A DNA stretch of 64,000 nucleotides from Duganella flavida (lineage in GTDB: Bacteria; Pseudomonadota; Gammaproteobacteria; Burkholderiales; Burkholderiaceae_D), in NCBI RefSeq assembly GCF_009857445.1, contig NZ_WWCN01000020.1, forward strand, positions 1 to 64,000. The letters run 5' to 3'. The position numbers and the translations under genes are program-made. This document shows positions 17,669 through 26,799 of this stretch, one piece after another; the first letter of the stretch is position 1; the number at the start of each line of letters is the position of its first letter. Under the pieces are notes generated by a model. That model did no database searches. It had not been told where the DNA came from and saw only the letters and a list, made by a program, of their open reading frames with translations.

Positions 17669-18667
17669 ATGAAAATATTGGTGACCGGAGGACTGGGTTA
17701 CATTGGTTCGCACACCTGCGTCGAACTGATGAATGCCGGCCATGAAGTCGTGGCGGCGGACAATCTGGTCAACGCGACAGCGGCGGTGCAGCAGCGCGTC
17801 AGCCGTATCACCGGCAAGGACATGGTGTTTGCCGAGGTCGACGTGCGCGACCGTGCCGCCCTGGAGGCGCTGTTCAGCGCCCACGGCTTTGATGCCGTGA
17901 TCCACTTTGCCGGCCTGAAGGCGGTGGGCGAATCGGTCGAGCAGCCGCTGCGCTATTACGACAACAACGTCACCGGCAGCCTGGTGCTGTTTGAGACGAT
18001 GGCCAAGTTCGGCGTCAAGACGCTGGTGTTCAGTTCGTCGGCCACGGTGTACGGCGATCCGGCCTCGGTGCCGATTACCGAGCAGTTCCCGCTGTCGGCC
18101 ACCAATCCCTACGGCCGTAGCAAGCTGATGATCGAGGAAATGTTGCGCGACCTGTACCAGGCCGACCCCAGCTGGCGCATTGCGCTGCTGCGCTACTTCA
18201 ATCCGGTGGGCGCCCATGAGAGCGGCCTGATCGGCGAAGAGCCGAACGGCATCCCGAATAACCTGGTGCCGTATATCGCCCAGGTGGCGGCCGGCCGGCG
18301 CGCCCAGTTGTCGGTCTACGGCAACGATTATCCGACTCCAGACGGCACCGGCCTGCGCGATTACATCCATGTAGTTGATTTAGCGCAAGGCCATTTGGCG
18401 ACCTTGTCCAAGCTGGCGACGGGTGTTGGCATTTATACTTACAATTTAGGCACCGGCCGGGGCAATAGCGTGCTGGAAATGGTGCGCGCTTTTGAAGTGG
18501 CCAGCGGCCGTCCCGTCCCTTTCCAGGTGGTGGCGCGTCGCCCCGGCGACATCGCTGCCTGCTACGCGGATCCCGGCCTGGCCGAACGCGAACTGGGCTG
18601 GAAAGCGACGCGGAATATCGACCAGATGTGTGCGGACTCGTGGCGTTTCCAGAGTACGCCGCCCTGA
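17669..18667 (+). CDS. galE: UDP-glucose 4-epimerase
   Basis: This enzyme interconverts UDP-glucose and UDP-galactose, and in some homologues the N-acetylated sugars. The Rossmann motif is VTGGLGYIGSHTCVEL. SSSATVYGDP and the pair Y148/K152 in NPYGRSKLMIEEM make the active site, and LRYFNPVGAHESG is the classic GalE signature. Its 332 residues match the family. ATG 17669 follows AAGGGG at 17658-17663, so it is preferred over GTG 17663. It supplies galactose donors for the same polymer, although galE can also serve lipopolysaccharide synthesis. Confidence 0.93.
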   Translation: MKILVTGGLGYIGSHTCVELMNAGHEVVAADNLVNATAAVQQRVSRITGKDMVFAEVDVRDRAALEALFSAHGFDAVIHFAGLKAVGESVEQPLRYYDNNVTGSLVLFETMAKFGVKTLVFSSSATVYGDPASVPITEQFPLSATNPYGRSKLMIEEMLRDLYQADPSWRIALLRYFNPVGAHESGLIGEEPNGIPNNLVPYIAQVAAGRRAQLSVYGNDYPTPDGTGLRDYIHVVDLAQGHLATLSKLATGVGIYTYNLGTGRGNSVLEMVRAFEVASGRPVPFQVVARRPGDIAACYADPGLAERELGWKATRNIDQMCADSWRFQSTPP

Positions 18668-18682
18668 TTAAGGAATGACCGC

Positions 18683-19843
18683 ATGAAAGCAATGATTTTG
18701 GCCGCGGGCAAAGGCACGCGCGTACGTCCGCTGACCTACGATTTGCCCAAACCGATGATCCCCATCCTCGGCAAGCCGGTGATGGCTTACCTGATCGAAC
18801 ACCTGCACAAGTACGGCGTGACCGAAATCATGGTCAACGTCAGCTACTTGCATGAAAAGATCGAGGAGTATTTCGGCGAAGGCCATCAGTACAATGTGCA
18901 GATCGGTTACTCGTTCGAAGGCTACACCAACGACGACGGCGAAGTCGTGCCGCAGCCGCTGGGCTCGGCCGGCGGCATGAAGAAGATCCAGGAATTCGGC
19001 GGTTTCTTCGACGACACTACCATCGTGCTGTGTGGTGACGCGCTGATCGACCTCGACATCAAGTCAGCGCTGTTCGAGCACCGCCGCAAGGGCGCGCTGG
19101 CTTCGGTCATCACCAAGGAAGTGCCGTGGGACAAGGTGTCCAGCTACGGCGTGGTGGTGGCCGGCCCGGATGGCCGCATCACGGAATTCCAGGAAAAGCC
19201 GTCGCAGCAGGAAGCCAAGTCCAACTTCGTCAGCACCGGCATTTATATTTTCGAGCCCGAGGTGATCGACCTGATCCCGAGCGGCCAGTCGTTCGACATT
19301 GGCGCCGACCTGTTCCCGCTGCTGGCCGAGAAGGGCTTGCCGTTCTACGCCCAGACGCGCGGCTTCAACTGGGTTGACATCGGCAGCGTCAGCGATTACT
19401 GGGAAACCTGCCAGAGCGTGCTGATGGGCGAAGTGGCCAACCTGCACATGCCCGGCATCCAGCTCGACGATGGCCTGTGGGTCGGCCTCAACACCAGCAT
19501 CGACTGGGAAGGCACCACCATCGAAGGCCCGGTCTACATCGGCTCCGGCGCCCGCATCGAGGCCGGCGCCCGCATCGTCGGCCCCACCTGGATCGGCCAC
19601 GGCAGCCACGTGTGCTCGGGCGCCAAGGTGGTGCGCAGCGTGCTGTTTGAATACACCCGGGTGTTACCGAATGTTTCTTTGGACGAGATGATCGTGTTTA
19701 AAGATTATAGTGTCGACCGCGCCGGAAATATGCTGCATGTGTCCGAGTCCGATCCGGACTCCTGGGCCAACGCCCGTGACCGCCGCAGCAAGCGTCGCAC
19801 CGAACACAGTAATGAATTAATCGACAAGAGAATCAGAGCATGA
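18683..19843 (+). CDS. NDP-sugar pyrophosphorylase with left-handed beta-helix domain
   Basis: A 386-residue nucleotidyltransferase that makes an activated sugar from a sugar 1-phosphate and NTP. The N-terminal domain starts AMILAAGKGTRVRPLT and continues PKPMIPILGKPVM; LCGDALIDLD and FQEKPSQQEA are the usual metal and sugar-binding motifs. Residues 255-340 contain hexapeptide repeats (IYIGSGARIEAGARIVGP) of a left-handed beta-helix, as in GlmU or eukaryotic-type GDP-mannose pyrophosphorylase. Which nucleotide sugar it makes is not certain. The basic tail (RRSKRRTEHSNELIDKRIRA) is longer than usual. The stop overlaps the manC start as ATGA. Confidence 0.87.
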   Translation: MKAMILAAGKGTRVRPLTYDLPKPMIPILGKPVMAYLIEHLHKYGVTEIMVNVSYLHEKIEEYFGEGHQYNVQIGYSFEGYTNDDGEVVPQPLGSAGGMKKIQEFGGFFDDTTIVLCGDALIDLDIKSALFEHRRKGALASVITKEVPWDKVSSYGVVVAGPDGRITEFQEKPSQQEAKSNFVSTGIYIFEPEVIDLIPSGQSFDIGADLFPLLAEKGLPFYAQTRGFNWVDIGSVSDYWETCQSVLMGEVANLHMPGIQLDDGLWVGLNTSIDWEGTTIEGPVYIGSGARIEAGARIVGPTWIGHGSHVCSGAKVVRSVLFEYTRVLPNVSLDEMIVFKDYSVDRAGNMLHVSESDPDSWANARDRRSKRRTEHSNELIDKRIRA

Positions 19844-21252
19844 AAATTTACCCAGTGATCCTGTCCGGCGGCTCCGGCACCCGTTTGTGGCCGTTGTCGC
19901 GTGCCGTCTTGCCTAAGCAATTGCTGCCGCTCGTATCGGACCGGACCATGTTGCAGGAAACCGCCTTGCGCCTGCATGGCCGCCCGCAGCTGATGCAGCC
20001 GCTGGTGGTGTGCGGTAACGAGCACCGTTTCCTGGTGGCTGAACAGCTGCGCGAAATCGGCGTGGCGCCGCTCGGCATCTTGCTGGAGCCGGTGGGCCGC
20101 AATACCGCGCCGGCCGTGGCCGCTGCCGCCAATTATCTGCAAGCCATTGATCCGGAAGCCGTGATGCTGGTGCTGCCGGCCGACCACGTGATCACCAACG
20201 TCGATGCATTTTACGCCGCGATCCAGCGCGCCAGCGCGCTGGTGGGCGAGGGCGCACTGGCCACCTTCGGCATCGTGCCGACCGGCCCGGAAACCGGCTA
20301 CGGCTACATCCAGAGCGGCAAACCAGTGGCCGAGCAGTGCTATGCGGTCGACCGCTTCGTGGAAAAACCGGACCGCGCCACCGCGCAGGGTTTTGTCGAA
20401 GCCGGCAACTACAGCTGGAACAGCGGCATGTTCCTGTTCCGCGCCGCCAGCTACCTGAAGGAATTGCAGCAGCACGCGCCGGCGATTGCCGCCGCCAGCG
20501 CCGAAGCGGTGGCCAAGGATTATCGCGACCTCGATTTCTGCCGCCTTGATGAAGCGGCCTTCACCGCCTGCCCATCGGACTCGATCGACTATGCGGTGAT
20601 GGAGCGCACCCGCCACGCCGTGGTAGTGCCGGCCGATATCGGCTGGAGCGACGTCGGTTCCTGGTCGGCGCTGTGGGACGTGCAGCCGCACGACGCCCAC
20701 GGCAACGCCACCCGTGGCGATGTCTACCTGGATGACGTCTCCGGCTCGCTGGTGCGCGCCGAGGGCCGCATTGTGGCCATGGTTGGCGTCAAGGACCTGG
20801 TGGTGGTGGAAACCGCTGACGCGGTGCTGGTAGCACACAAGGACCAGGTCCAGCGCGTCAAGCAGATCGTCGACCACCTCAAGCAGCAGGGCCGCACCGA
20901 GCACCTGCACCACACCAAGGTTTACCGCCCGTGGGGCTGCTACGAGGGCATCGACATCGGCGAGCGTTTCCAGGTCAAGCGCATCACCGTCAACCCGGGC
21001 GGCAAACTGTCGCTGCAGATGCACCATCACCGTGCCGAGCACTGGATCGTGGTGAGCGGCACCGCCCGCGTCACCTGCGGCGACAAGGTCACCCTGCTGA
21101 CGGAAAACGAATCGACCTACATCCCGATCGGCATGAACCACCGCCTGGAGAATCCGGGCAAGCTGCCGCTGCACCTGATCGAAGTCCAGTCCGGCAGCTA
21201 CCTGGGCGAAGACGACATCGTGCGCTTCGAGGACGTCTACCAGCGCAGCTAA
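19840..21252 (+). CDS. manC: Mannose-1-phosphate guanylyltransferase / mannose-6-phosphate isomerase
   Basis: A bifunctional type II enzyme of 470 residues. The N-terminal domain makes GDP-mannose (ILSGGSGTRLWPLSRAVLPK, VGRNTAPAVAAA, RFVEKPDRATA). The C-terminal cupin isomerase domain has RPWGCYEGIDIGERFQVKR and SLQMHHHRAEHWIVVSG, which holds the metal-binding histidines. It feeds GDP-mannose to one of the glycosyltransferases. Translational coupling with the preceding pyrophosphorylase is shown by the ATGA overlap. No phosphomannomutase is in the window, so that step must be encoded elsewhere. Confidence 0.95.
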   Translation: MKIYPVILSGGSGTRLWPLSRAVLPKQLLPLVSDRTMLQETALRLHGRPQLMQPLVVCGNEHRFLVAEQLREIGVAPLGILLEPVGRNTAPAVAAAANYLQAIDPEAVMLVLPADHVITNVDAFYAAIQRASALVGEGALATFGIVPTGPETGYGYIQSGKPVAEQCYAVDRFVEKPDRATAQGFVEAGNYSWNSGMFLFRAASYLKELQQHAPAIAAASAEAVAKDYRDLDFCRLDEAAFTACPSDSIDYAVMERTRHAVVVPADIGWSDVGSWSALWDVQPHDAHGNATRGDVYLDDVSGSLVRAEGRIVAMVGVKDLVVVETADAVLVAHKDQVQRVKQIVDHLKQQGRTEHLHHTKVYRPWGCYEGIDIGERFQVKRITVNPGGKLSLQMHHHRAEHWIVVSGTARVTCGDKVTLLTENESTYIPIGMNHRLENPGKLPLHLIEVQSGSYLGEDDIVRFEDVYQRS

Positions 21253-21301
21253 ACCGTATGCTACAGTGCCGGTTATCTTGTGAACCGTGATCGGAACTGT
21301 A

Positions 21302-22321
21302 GTGCGGAAGATGATAGTAGGGGTGCTGGCGCTGCTGTGCTGGCATGGCGCCGTGCAGGCGCAACTGGTGATGCGCACCGGCGGCCTCAAACCGTCGCAA
21401 CTGGCGCTGGTGATCAACGACGATGAACCCAACAGCGTTGAAATCGGCGAGCACTACCGGCAGGCGCGCAATGTGCCGGCCGAGAACGTGGTGCACGTGC
21501 GTATCCCCAACCATCCGCGCAAGCTCGACGCCGAGCAATTCCGCCAGCTCAAGGAGCAGATCGAGGCCAAGCTCGGCCCGCACATCGACGCCGTGCTGAT
21601 GGTGTGGACCGCGCCCTACGCGGTCGAGTGCAATTCCATCACCTCTGCGTTCACCATGGGCTTTGATCCCGGCGTGTGCGAAGCGCCGTGCGGTCCGGCC
21701 AAGCCCAACCTGTATTTCAATGCGGTGTCGGCCCATCCGCAGGCCGAGCATGGCATGCGCCTGTCGATGCTGCTGCCGACTGATTCTGTGGCGGCGGCCA
21801 AGGCCCTGATTGCGCGCGGCATGGCCAGCGGCTTCTCGGTGCCGACCGCCAGTGCCTACTACCTGACCACCAGCGAGACCGCGCGCAACAGCCGTGCGCC
21901 ATTCTTCCCGCGTGCCGGCCTGGTGCCGACCCGCAAACTGGCCATCAAGCGCCTTAATGCGGATGCGCTGGTCAACGAAAAAGACGTGATGATTTACCAG
22001 ACCGGCATGGCCCGCGTGGACAAGCTGGAGACGCTGCAATTCCTGCCCGGCGCCCTGGCCGACAGCCTGACCTCGTTTGGTGGAGACTTGTACGGCACCG
22101 GCCAGATGAGCAGCCTGCGCTGGCTGGAGGCGGGTGCTACCGCCAGCTACGGCACCGTCACCGAGCCTTGCAATTACTGGCAGAAGTTCCCGCAGCCGAC
22201 CGTGCTCCTGTCGCACTACCTGCGCGGCGTGAGTGCGATTGAAGCCTATTGGCGCAGCGTGGCATGGCCGGCGCAGGGGGTGTTTATCGGTGAGCCGCTG
22301 GCAGCGCCGTACCGGCGTTAA
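21302..22321 (+). CDS. TIGR03790-like exported protein
   Basis: About 339 residues with a signal peptide (MIVGVLALLCWHGAVQA, cleavage near AQA). The sequence LALVINDDEPNSVEIGEHY followed by RNVPAENVVHV and WTAPYAVECNSITSAF matches my memory of TIGR03790, a family confined largely to genomes with exosortase/PEP-CTERM sorting. The function is not known. GTG 21302 with GGAA five bases before it is my choice; GTG 21287 and ATG 21311 are alternatives. It lies 49 bases after manC, and its stop overlaps the convergent PEP-CTERM gene by 4 bases. Confidence 0.72.
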   Translation: MRKMIVGVLALLCWHGAVQAQLVMRTGGLKPSQLALVINDDEPNSVEIGEHYRQARNVPAENVVHVRIPNHPRKLDAEQFRQLKEQIEAKLGPHIDAVLMVWTAPYAVECNSITSAFTMGFDPGVCEAPCGPAKPNLYFNAVSAHPQAEHGMRLSMLLPTDSVAAAKALIARGMASGFSVPTASAYYLTTSETARNSRAPFFPRAGLVPTRKLAIKRLNADALVNEKDVMIYQTGMARVDKLETLQFLPGALADSLTSFGGDLYGTGQMSSLRWLEAGATASYGTVTEPCNYWQKFPQPTVLLSHYLRGVSAIEAYWRSVAWPAQGVFIGEPLAAPYRR

Positions 22322-22854
22322 GCCTTGCTGTTGTCATGGCGGCGGCGCTGGCGTGTCGCCGCTGCCGCCAGCACGCCGAGTCCTGCCAGGAGCAGGGCGG
22401 CGCTAGCCGGTTCCGGCACGGCCGGTATCTCGCCTTCAAAATGAGTGTCCCCGCTATCGGCCAGGTCCAGCGGCCTGGCGTAGTGGATCTGGCCGAAGTG
22501 GCTGGCAGTGCCCGGCGCACCGGCCTCATCCTCCCCATGCGCCGACGGCGCAATCCACAGCAGTTGTGGTTCATCCTGCGTCAAGCCGAGCTTGCTGAGC
22601 ATCTCGATTTCATCCAGCAGTTCTTGCGCGGTTTTGCGATGCTCGCCATCGTTTTCGTTTTCACCGGCTTTTTCCGCATCCTCCAGGTGGCATGGGTTGT
22701 ACCAGCGCTGCTGTTGCTGCGGTGGCTTTTGTTCAGGCTGCTGGGTGGGTGGCGACGGATGCTGGGGCAAACAAGGGGCGGGCTCCGCCAGGGCGGTGGA
22801 GGCCAGGAGAGTGGCGCCGCAGAGCAACATGCGGCCTGCAAGTGAGGTGTGCAT
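22318..22854 (-). CDS. PEP-CTERM domain protein, Gln/Pro- and acid-rich
   Basis: A 178-residue surface protein. The N-terminal signal peptide is MHTSLAGRMLLCGATLLAS, ending near ALAEP. The C-terminus has VPEPASAALLLAGLGVL followed by an arginine-rich tail, the tripartite PEP-CTERM sorting signal cut by exosortase. The mature middle is low in strand-forming residues, with a Gln/Pro-rich part, a short acidic helix (LEDAEKAGENENDGEHRKT) and only two cysteines, so it is unlike the usual beta-rich PEP-CTERM proteins. ATG 22854 with GGAAG eight bases before it is preferred over ATG 22869. A TATAAT lies at 22886-22891 on the minus strand. Confidence 0.8.
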   Translation of the reverse strand: MHTSLAGRMLLCGATLLASTALAEPAPCLPQHPSPPTQQPEQKPPQQQQRWYNPCHLEDAEKAGENENDGEHRKTAQELLDEIEMLSKLGLTQDEPQLLWIAPSAHGEDEAGAPGTASHFGQIHYARPLDLADSGDTHFEGEIPAVPEPASAALLLAGLGVLAAAATRQRRRHDNSKA

Positions 22855-22885
22855 GATCGTAACTTCCATTACGCTATGGTAATCA

Positions 22886-22891
22886 TTATAG
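22886..22891 (-). promoter_or_regulatory. Likely -10 box of the minus-strand PEP-CTERM gene
   Basis: A perfect TATAAT lies about 30 bases before the ATG at 22854 on the minus strand. No good -35 hexamer is present at 16-18 bases, which may mean activator dependence. Confidence 0.35.
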
Positions 22892-23034
22892 CATATTTAC
22901 ATCGAAATCCCCATGTCCGCTTGCTGCGCTTAGTCCGTTCGGTCTAAAGCGGCGTCATGATGGCGTCATGACGAAGTCCTAATATGCAAAATTGCAATGT
23001 TTAAAACCATTTTGTTAATATTTCAGGACAGGTC

Positions 23035-26000
23035 ATGAAAAAACTCCTCCCCCCGCCGGCACGCACCGCCCTCGCAGCCGCACTGCTGGGCGCTTTGGCT
23101 GCGCCAGCCTTTGCCGATTCGTCGGTCGTTATCAGCCAGGTGTACGGCGGCGGCGGTAATTCCGGCGCCACCTACAAGAACGACTTCATCGAGCTGTTCA
23201 ACCGCGGCAGCGCCGATGTCGACCTGACCGGCTGGAGCGTGCAATACGCCAGCTCGACCGGCGCCAGCTGGCAGGTGAGCAAGCTCAATGGCCTGAAACT
23301 GAAGCCGGGCCAGTACTACCTGGTGCAGGAAGCGGCGGGCACCGGCGGCACCACCGCGCTGCCAACCCCGGACGCCAGCGCGTCGATCGCCATGAGCGGC
23401 ACCGCCGGCAAAGTAGCGCTGGTGAATAACAGCACCGCGCTGGCCAGCGCCTCGCCGGCGGCCGGTACCTTTGTTGACCTGATCGGCTTTGGCGGCGCCA
23501 ACTACGCCGAAGGCACGGCCACCGCCGTTCTCAGCAACACCACCGGCGCGCTGCGCGCCAACGGCGGCTGCACCGACACCGACAACAACAGCAGCGACTT
23601 CGCCATCGCCGCGCCGACGCCGCGCAACAGCGCCAGCCCACTGAACGTGTGCGGCGCACCGTCGGCGCCACCGATTGTCGCCACTTGCCCGGCCAACCTG
23701 GCACTGGCCTTCGGCGTCAATGGCAATGCCGATCTCAGCGCTACCGACAGTGACGGCACCGTCAACAGCGCCGTCATCACTTCGACCGCTGTGCCGGGCA
23801 TCAGCCTGATCAACTTCCTGGCCGCATCCGGCGTGGGCGGCACTGCCACCGCCAGCCTGAGCGTGGCTGCCAGCGTGGCCGCCGGCACCTATCCGGTGAC
23901 TGTCAAGTTCGGCAACGAGCAGTCGCAGCAAACCAGCTGCGCCATTAGCGTCAGCGTGGCGGCACCGGCTGCCGTCACCCACACCATCCCGCAAATTCAG
24001 GGCGAGCTGGACGCTAGCCCGTACGCCGGCACAGTGCAGACCACCGAAGGCGTGGTCACCGCCAAGGTCGGCTCCGGCTTTTTTATCCAGGATGAAAAGG
24101 GCGATGGCAATCCGCTGACCTCGGACGGCATGTTCGTCTTCACCACCGCTGCCAACATCGGCACCGTGCAAGTGGGCGACCGCATCCGCATCACCGGCAG
24201 CATCACTGAATACACCCCGACCGGCGCAACCCGCTCCTACACCGAAATGCAAACCGTGACGTCGATCGCCAAGCTGGCCGGCGGCATCAGCATTGCACCG
24301 ACCAATATCCAGCTGCCGCACCCGAACCTGGGCCAGGTGGAAGGCATGCTGGTGCGCTTCACCAATCCGCTGACCTTGTCGCAGCTGGAGTTCCTCGGCA
24401 CCCGCGGCGAAATCACGCTGTCCTCGGGCCGCCTGGAAATCGCCTCCAACCGCTACCGTCCGCGCACGCCGGAAGCCATCGCGCAAGCGGCGGCCAACCA
24501 GCTCAACCAGATCGTGCTGGACGACGGCATCTTCGTCACCCCAACCGTTATCCCTTACCTGGGCGAAGACGGCTCGCTGCGCGCCGGCGACACCGTCAGC
24601 GACCTGACCGGTGTGGTCGACTTCGGCGCCAAGGGCGGCGGCGGTGCGGGCTTCAAGCTGCAGCCAACCGTGGCCCCGGTGTTCTCGCAAGATAACCCGC
24701 GCAGCGCACCGCCAGCACTGGTGGCCGGCAACATCAAAGTGGCCAGCGCCAACGTGCTGAACTACTTCACCACCTTCACCGACGGCACCGACGTCGAAGG
24801 CCGTACCGGCCAGGGCTGCTCGCTGGGTACCAGCGTGTCCAAATCGAACTGCCGTGGCGCTGATAATCTGAACGAGTTCAACCGCCAGACTGCCAAGATT
24901 GTCGGCGAACTGAAGTCCATCAATGCCGACGTCTACGGCCTGATGGAAATCCAGAACAGCGGCGAGTACACCGTCACCAAACTGGTAGACGCACTCAACG
25001 AAGCGATCTCACCAGGCACCGGTATCAAGACCTACGCGGTCGTACCGAAGCCAGCCGCTACCGGCACCGACGCCATCCGCGTGGCCATGATCTACAAGCC
25101 AGCGGCACTGACGATGGTAGGCAGCGCGCTGTCCGACGCCGACGCCATCAACAACCGTCCGCCGATGGCGCAGACCTTCAAGGCCAACAACGGCGCCAAG
25201 TTCACGCTGGTGGTCAACCACCTGAAGTCGAAAGGCAGCTGCCCGACCGACGGCAGTCTGAACACCGACCAGGGCGACAGCCAGAGCTGCTGGAACGCGC
25301 AGCGCATCCAGCAGGCCAACCGCCTGGTGAGCAGCTTCGTGCCGCAAGTCGTGGCTGCCGCCGGCGATGCCAAAGTGCTGCTGATCGGTGACTTCAACTC
25401 GTATGGCTACGAAGACCCGATCGCCGCCATCACTGCCACCGGCTACGTCAACCAGCTGGAGCGCTTCGTGCGCGGCAGCGGCAATATGCCGTACTCCTTC
25501 GTTTTCAACGGCGAAGCAGGCTACCTCGACCATGCCCTGGCCAGCGCCGCGCTGAGCCCGCAAGTGGTGGACGCCGCCGAATGGCATAACAACGCCGACG
25601 AGCCAACCGTGGTCGACTACAACACCGACGGCAAGCCGCAGGACAAGTACACCAGCGCGCCGTACCGCGCTTCGGACCACGACCCTGTGGTGATCAGCCT
25701 CAAGCTGCAAGCGCCGTACACCGACGTCAGCAGCGGCATCAAGGCCGTGAGCTCGGGCCTGACCTATGCCCGCCTGACCGGCCTGTGGACCGGCACGCTG
25801 AGCATCACCAACACCAGCGGCGCGGCCATCACCGGCCCACTGCAAGTGTCCTTGGGCGGCCTGGCCAGCGGCGTCACCCTGGTCAACGCCAGCGGCAACC
25901 GCAGCGGCGTGCCGTACCTCACGGCCAACACCAGCAGCCTGGCGGCAGGCGCGACGCTAACGGTACCGCTGACCTTCACCAAGACCGGCACCGCAGCGAT

Positions 26001-26037
26001 CAGCTACACCACCCAAGTCTACAGCGGCAATTTCTAA
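23035..26037 (+). CDS. ExeM/NucH-type extracellular endonuclease with lamin-tail domain
   Basis: A 1000-residue secreted nuclease. The signal peptide runs to about residue 27 (AAPAFADS). Residues 28-150 form a lamin-tail domain (SSVVISQVYGGGGNSG, DFIELFNRG, DLTGWSVQY). An OB-fold-like region lies at about 330-440. The nuclease domain (about 560-900) has the endonuclease/exonuclease/phosphatase motifs NVLNYFTTF, GLMEIQNSG, VVNHLKSKG, LIGDFNSYG and ASDHDPVVI. The C-terminal 90 residues look like an Ig-type sandwich. ExeM homologues degrade extracellular DNA and affect biofilms. It has no PEP-CTERM or other sorting tail. GGACAGG lies just before ATG 23035. The next gene follows after a 9-15 base gap, so they are probably co-transcribed. 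Confidence 0.9.
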   Translation: MKKLLPPPARTALAAALLGALAAPAFADSSVVISQVYGGGGNSGATYKNDFIELFNRGSADVDLTGWSVQYASSTGASWQVSKLNGLKLKPGQYYLVQEAAGTGGTTALPTPDASASIAMSGTAGKVALVNNSTALASASPAAGTFVDLIGFGGANYAEGTATAVLSNTTGALRANGGCTDTDNNSSDFAIAAPTPRNSASPLNVCGAPSAPPIVATCPANLALAFGVNGNADLSATDSDGTVNSAVITSTAVPGISLINFLAASGVGGTATASLSVAASVAAGTYPVTVKFGNEQSQQTSCAISVSVAAPAAVTHTIPQIQGELDASPYAGTVQTTEGVVTAKVGSGFFIQDEKGDGNPLTSDGMFVFTTAANIGTVQVGDRIRITGSITEYTPTGATRSYTEMQTVTSIAKLAGGISIAPTNIQLPHPNLGQVEGMLVRFTNPLTLSQLEFLGTRGEITLSSGRLEIASNRYRPRTPEAIAQAAANQLNQIVLDDGIFVTPTVIPYLGEDGSLRAGDTVSDLTGVVDFGAKGGGGAGFKLQPTVAPVFSQDNPRSAPPALVAGNIKVASANVLNYFTTFTDGTDVEGRTGQGCSLGTSVSKSNCRGADNLNEFNRQTAKIVGELKSINADVYGLMEIQNSGEYTVTKLVDALNEAISPGTGIKTYAVVPKPAATGTDAIRVAMIYKPAALTMVGSALSDADAINNRPPMAQTFKANNGAKFTLVVNHLKSKGSCPTDGSLNTDQGDSQSCWNAQRIQQANRLVSSFVPQVVAAAGDAKVLLIGDFNSYGYEDPIAAITATGYVNQLERFVRGSGNMPYSFVFNGEAGYLDHALASAALSPQVVDAAEWHNNADEPTVVDYNTDGKPQDKYTSAPYRASDHDPVVISLKLQAPYTDVSSGIKAVSSGLTYARLTGLWTGTLSITNTSGAAITGPLQVSLGGLASGVTLVNASGNRSGVPYLTANTSSLAAGATLTVPLTFTKTGTAAISYTTQVYSGNF

Positions 26038-26052
26038 GTAAGGATTATGACC

Positions 26053-26691
26053 ATGTTTAACACCTCCATCACTTTGCGCCGCAGCCTGCTGGCGCTGGCC
26101 CTGGCCGCAAGCGCCAGCCTGGCTTCGGCCGCTACCTACCACGTCGAGTTCGATACGTCGAGCTTCGGCAGCACCGGCTGGATCGACGTGCTGTTCAATC
26201 CGGGCAACGCCAACACGCCGCTGGCCTCGGTGACGCTGACCGACTTCATCGGCTTCGGTGACAGCAGCACGGCCCAGACCATCGGCAATGTGACCGGCTC
26301 GCTGGCCAGCGGCTACACCATCACCAATGACGATCCGGGCGGCTTGAACGACCTGTTCCACGCGGTGAACTTCAGCGGCGGCAAGGTCGGTTTCAACGTC
26401 AGCTTCAGCGGCGCGGCCGATCCAAGCCAAAGCTCGAGCGGCTCGGTATTCTCGGTGGCGCTGATCAACGCCGGCAACACGGCCTACCTTGGCACGCAGG
26501 ATGCCAGCGGCGCACTGGTGCAGCTGAACTGGACGGCCGGCGTGACGGCAGATGCCGGCAGTGTCGTAGCCGCGCCACTGGTCAACACCATTCCGACCGT
26601 GACTGCAGCGGTGCCGGAACCATCGACCTGGGCCATGCTGGCCGGTGGTTTGGCGCTGCTGGGCTTCATGCGTCGTCGCCAGCAGGCTTGA
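26053..26691 (+). CDS. PEP-CTERM protein, NF038129-like
   Basis: A 212-residue surface protein with a signal peptide (SLLALALAASASLASAA) and the PEP-CTERM tail VPEPSTWAMLAGGLALLGF followed by MRRRQQA. The mature part is beta-rich with FDTSSFGSTGWIDVLFNPG and YTITNDDPGG, which fits the NF038129 family of PEP-CTERM proteins as I remember it. AAGGA at 26040-26044 is well placed for ATG 26053 and too close for ATG 26047. It is probably co-transcribed with the nuclease gene and closed by the hairpin at 26700-26736. Confidence 0.83.
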   Translation: MFNTSITLRRSLLALALAASASLASAATYHVEFDTSSFGSTGWIDVLFNPGNANTPLASVTLTDFIGFGDSSTAQTIGNVTGSLASGYTITNDDPGGLNDLFHAVNFSGGKVGFNVSFSGAADPSQSSSGSVFSVALINAGNTAYLGTQDASGALVQLNWTAGVTADAGSVVAAPLVNTIPTVTAAVPEPSTWAMLAGGLALLGFMRRRQQA

Positions 26692-26699
26692 TGTAAGAA

Positions 26700-26736
26700 C
26701 TGGCGGATTTATATTTTTAAAATCTGAATCCGCCAG
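26700..26736 (+). terminator. Perfect 10-bp hairpin after the PEP-CTERM gene
   Basis: CTGGCGGATT (26700-26709) and AATCCGCCAG (26727-26736) are exact reverse complements around an AT-rich 17-base loop. No T run follows, so it may be an RNA 3'-end or stability element and not a standard intrinsic terminator. Confidence 0.55.
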
Positions 26737-26799
26737 AGAAATCATATTAGTAAAGCCAGATTGCTTATTGCATAGTGTTTCCTTTACCGGGGAGACGCT

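Noticed and set aside
23023..24690. 555-codon open frame on the minus strand
   Set aside because: Antisense to the ExeM-like nuclease, Gly/Ala/Arg-rich shadow with no motif.
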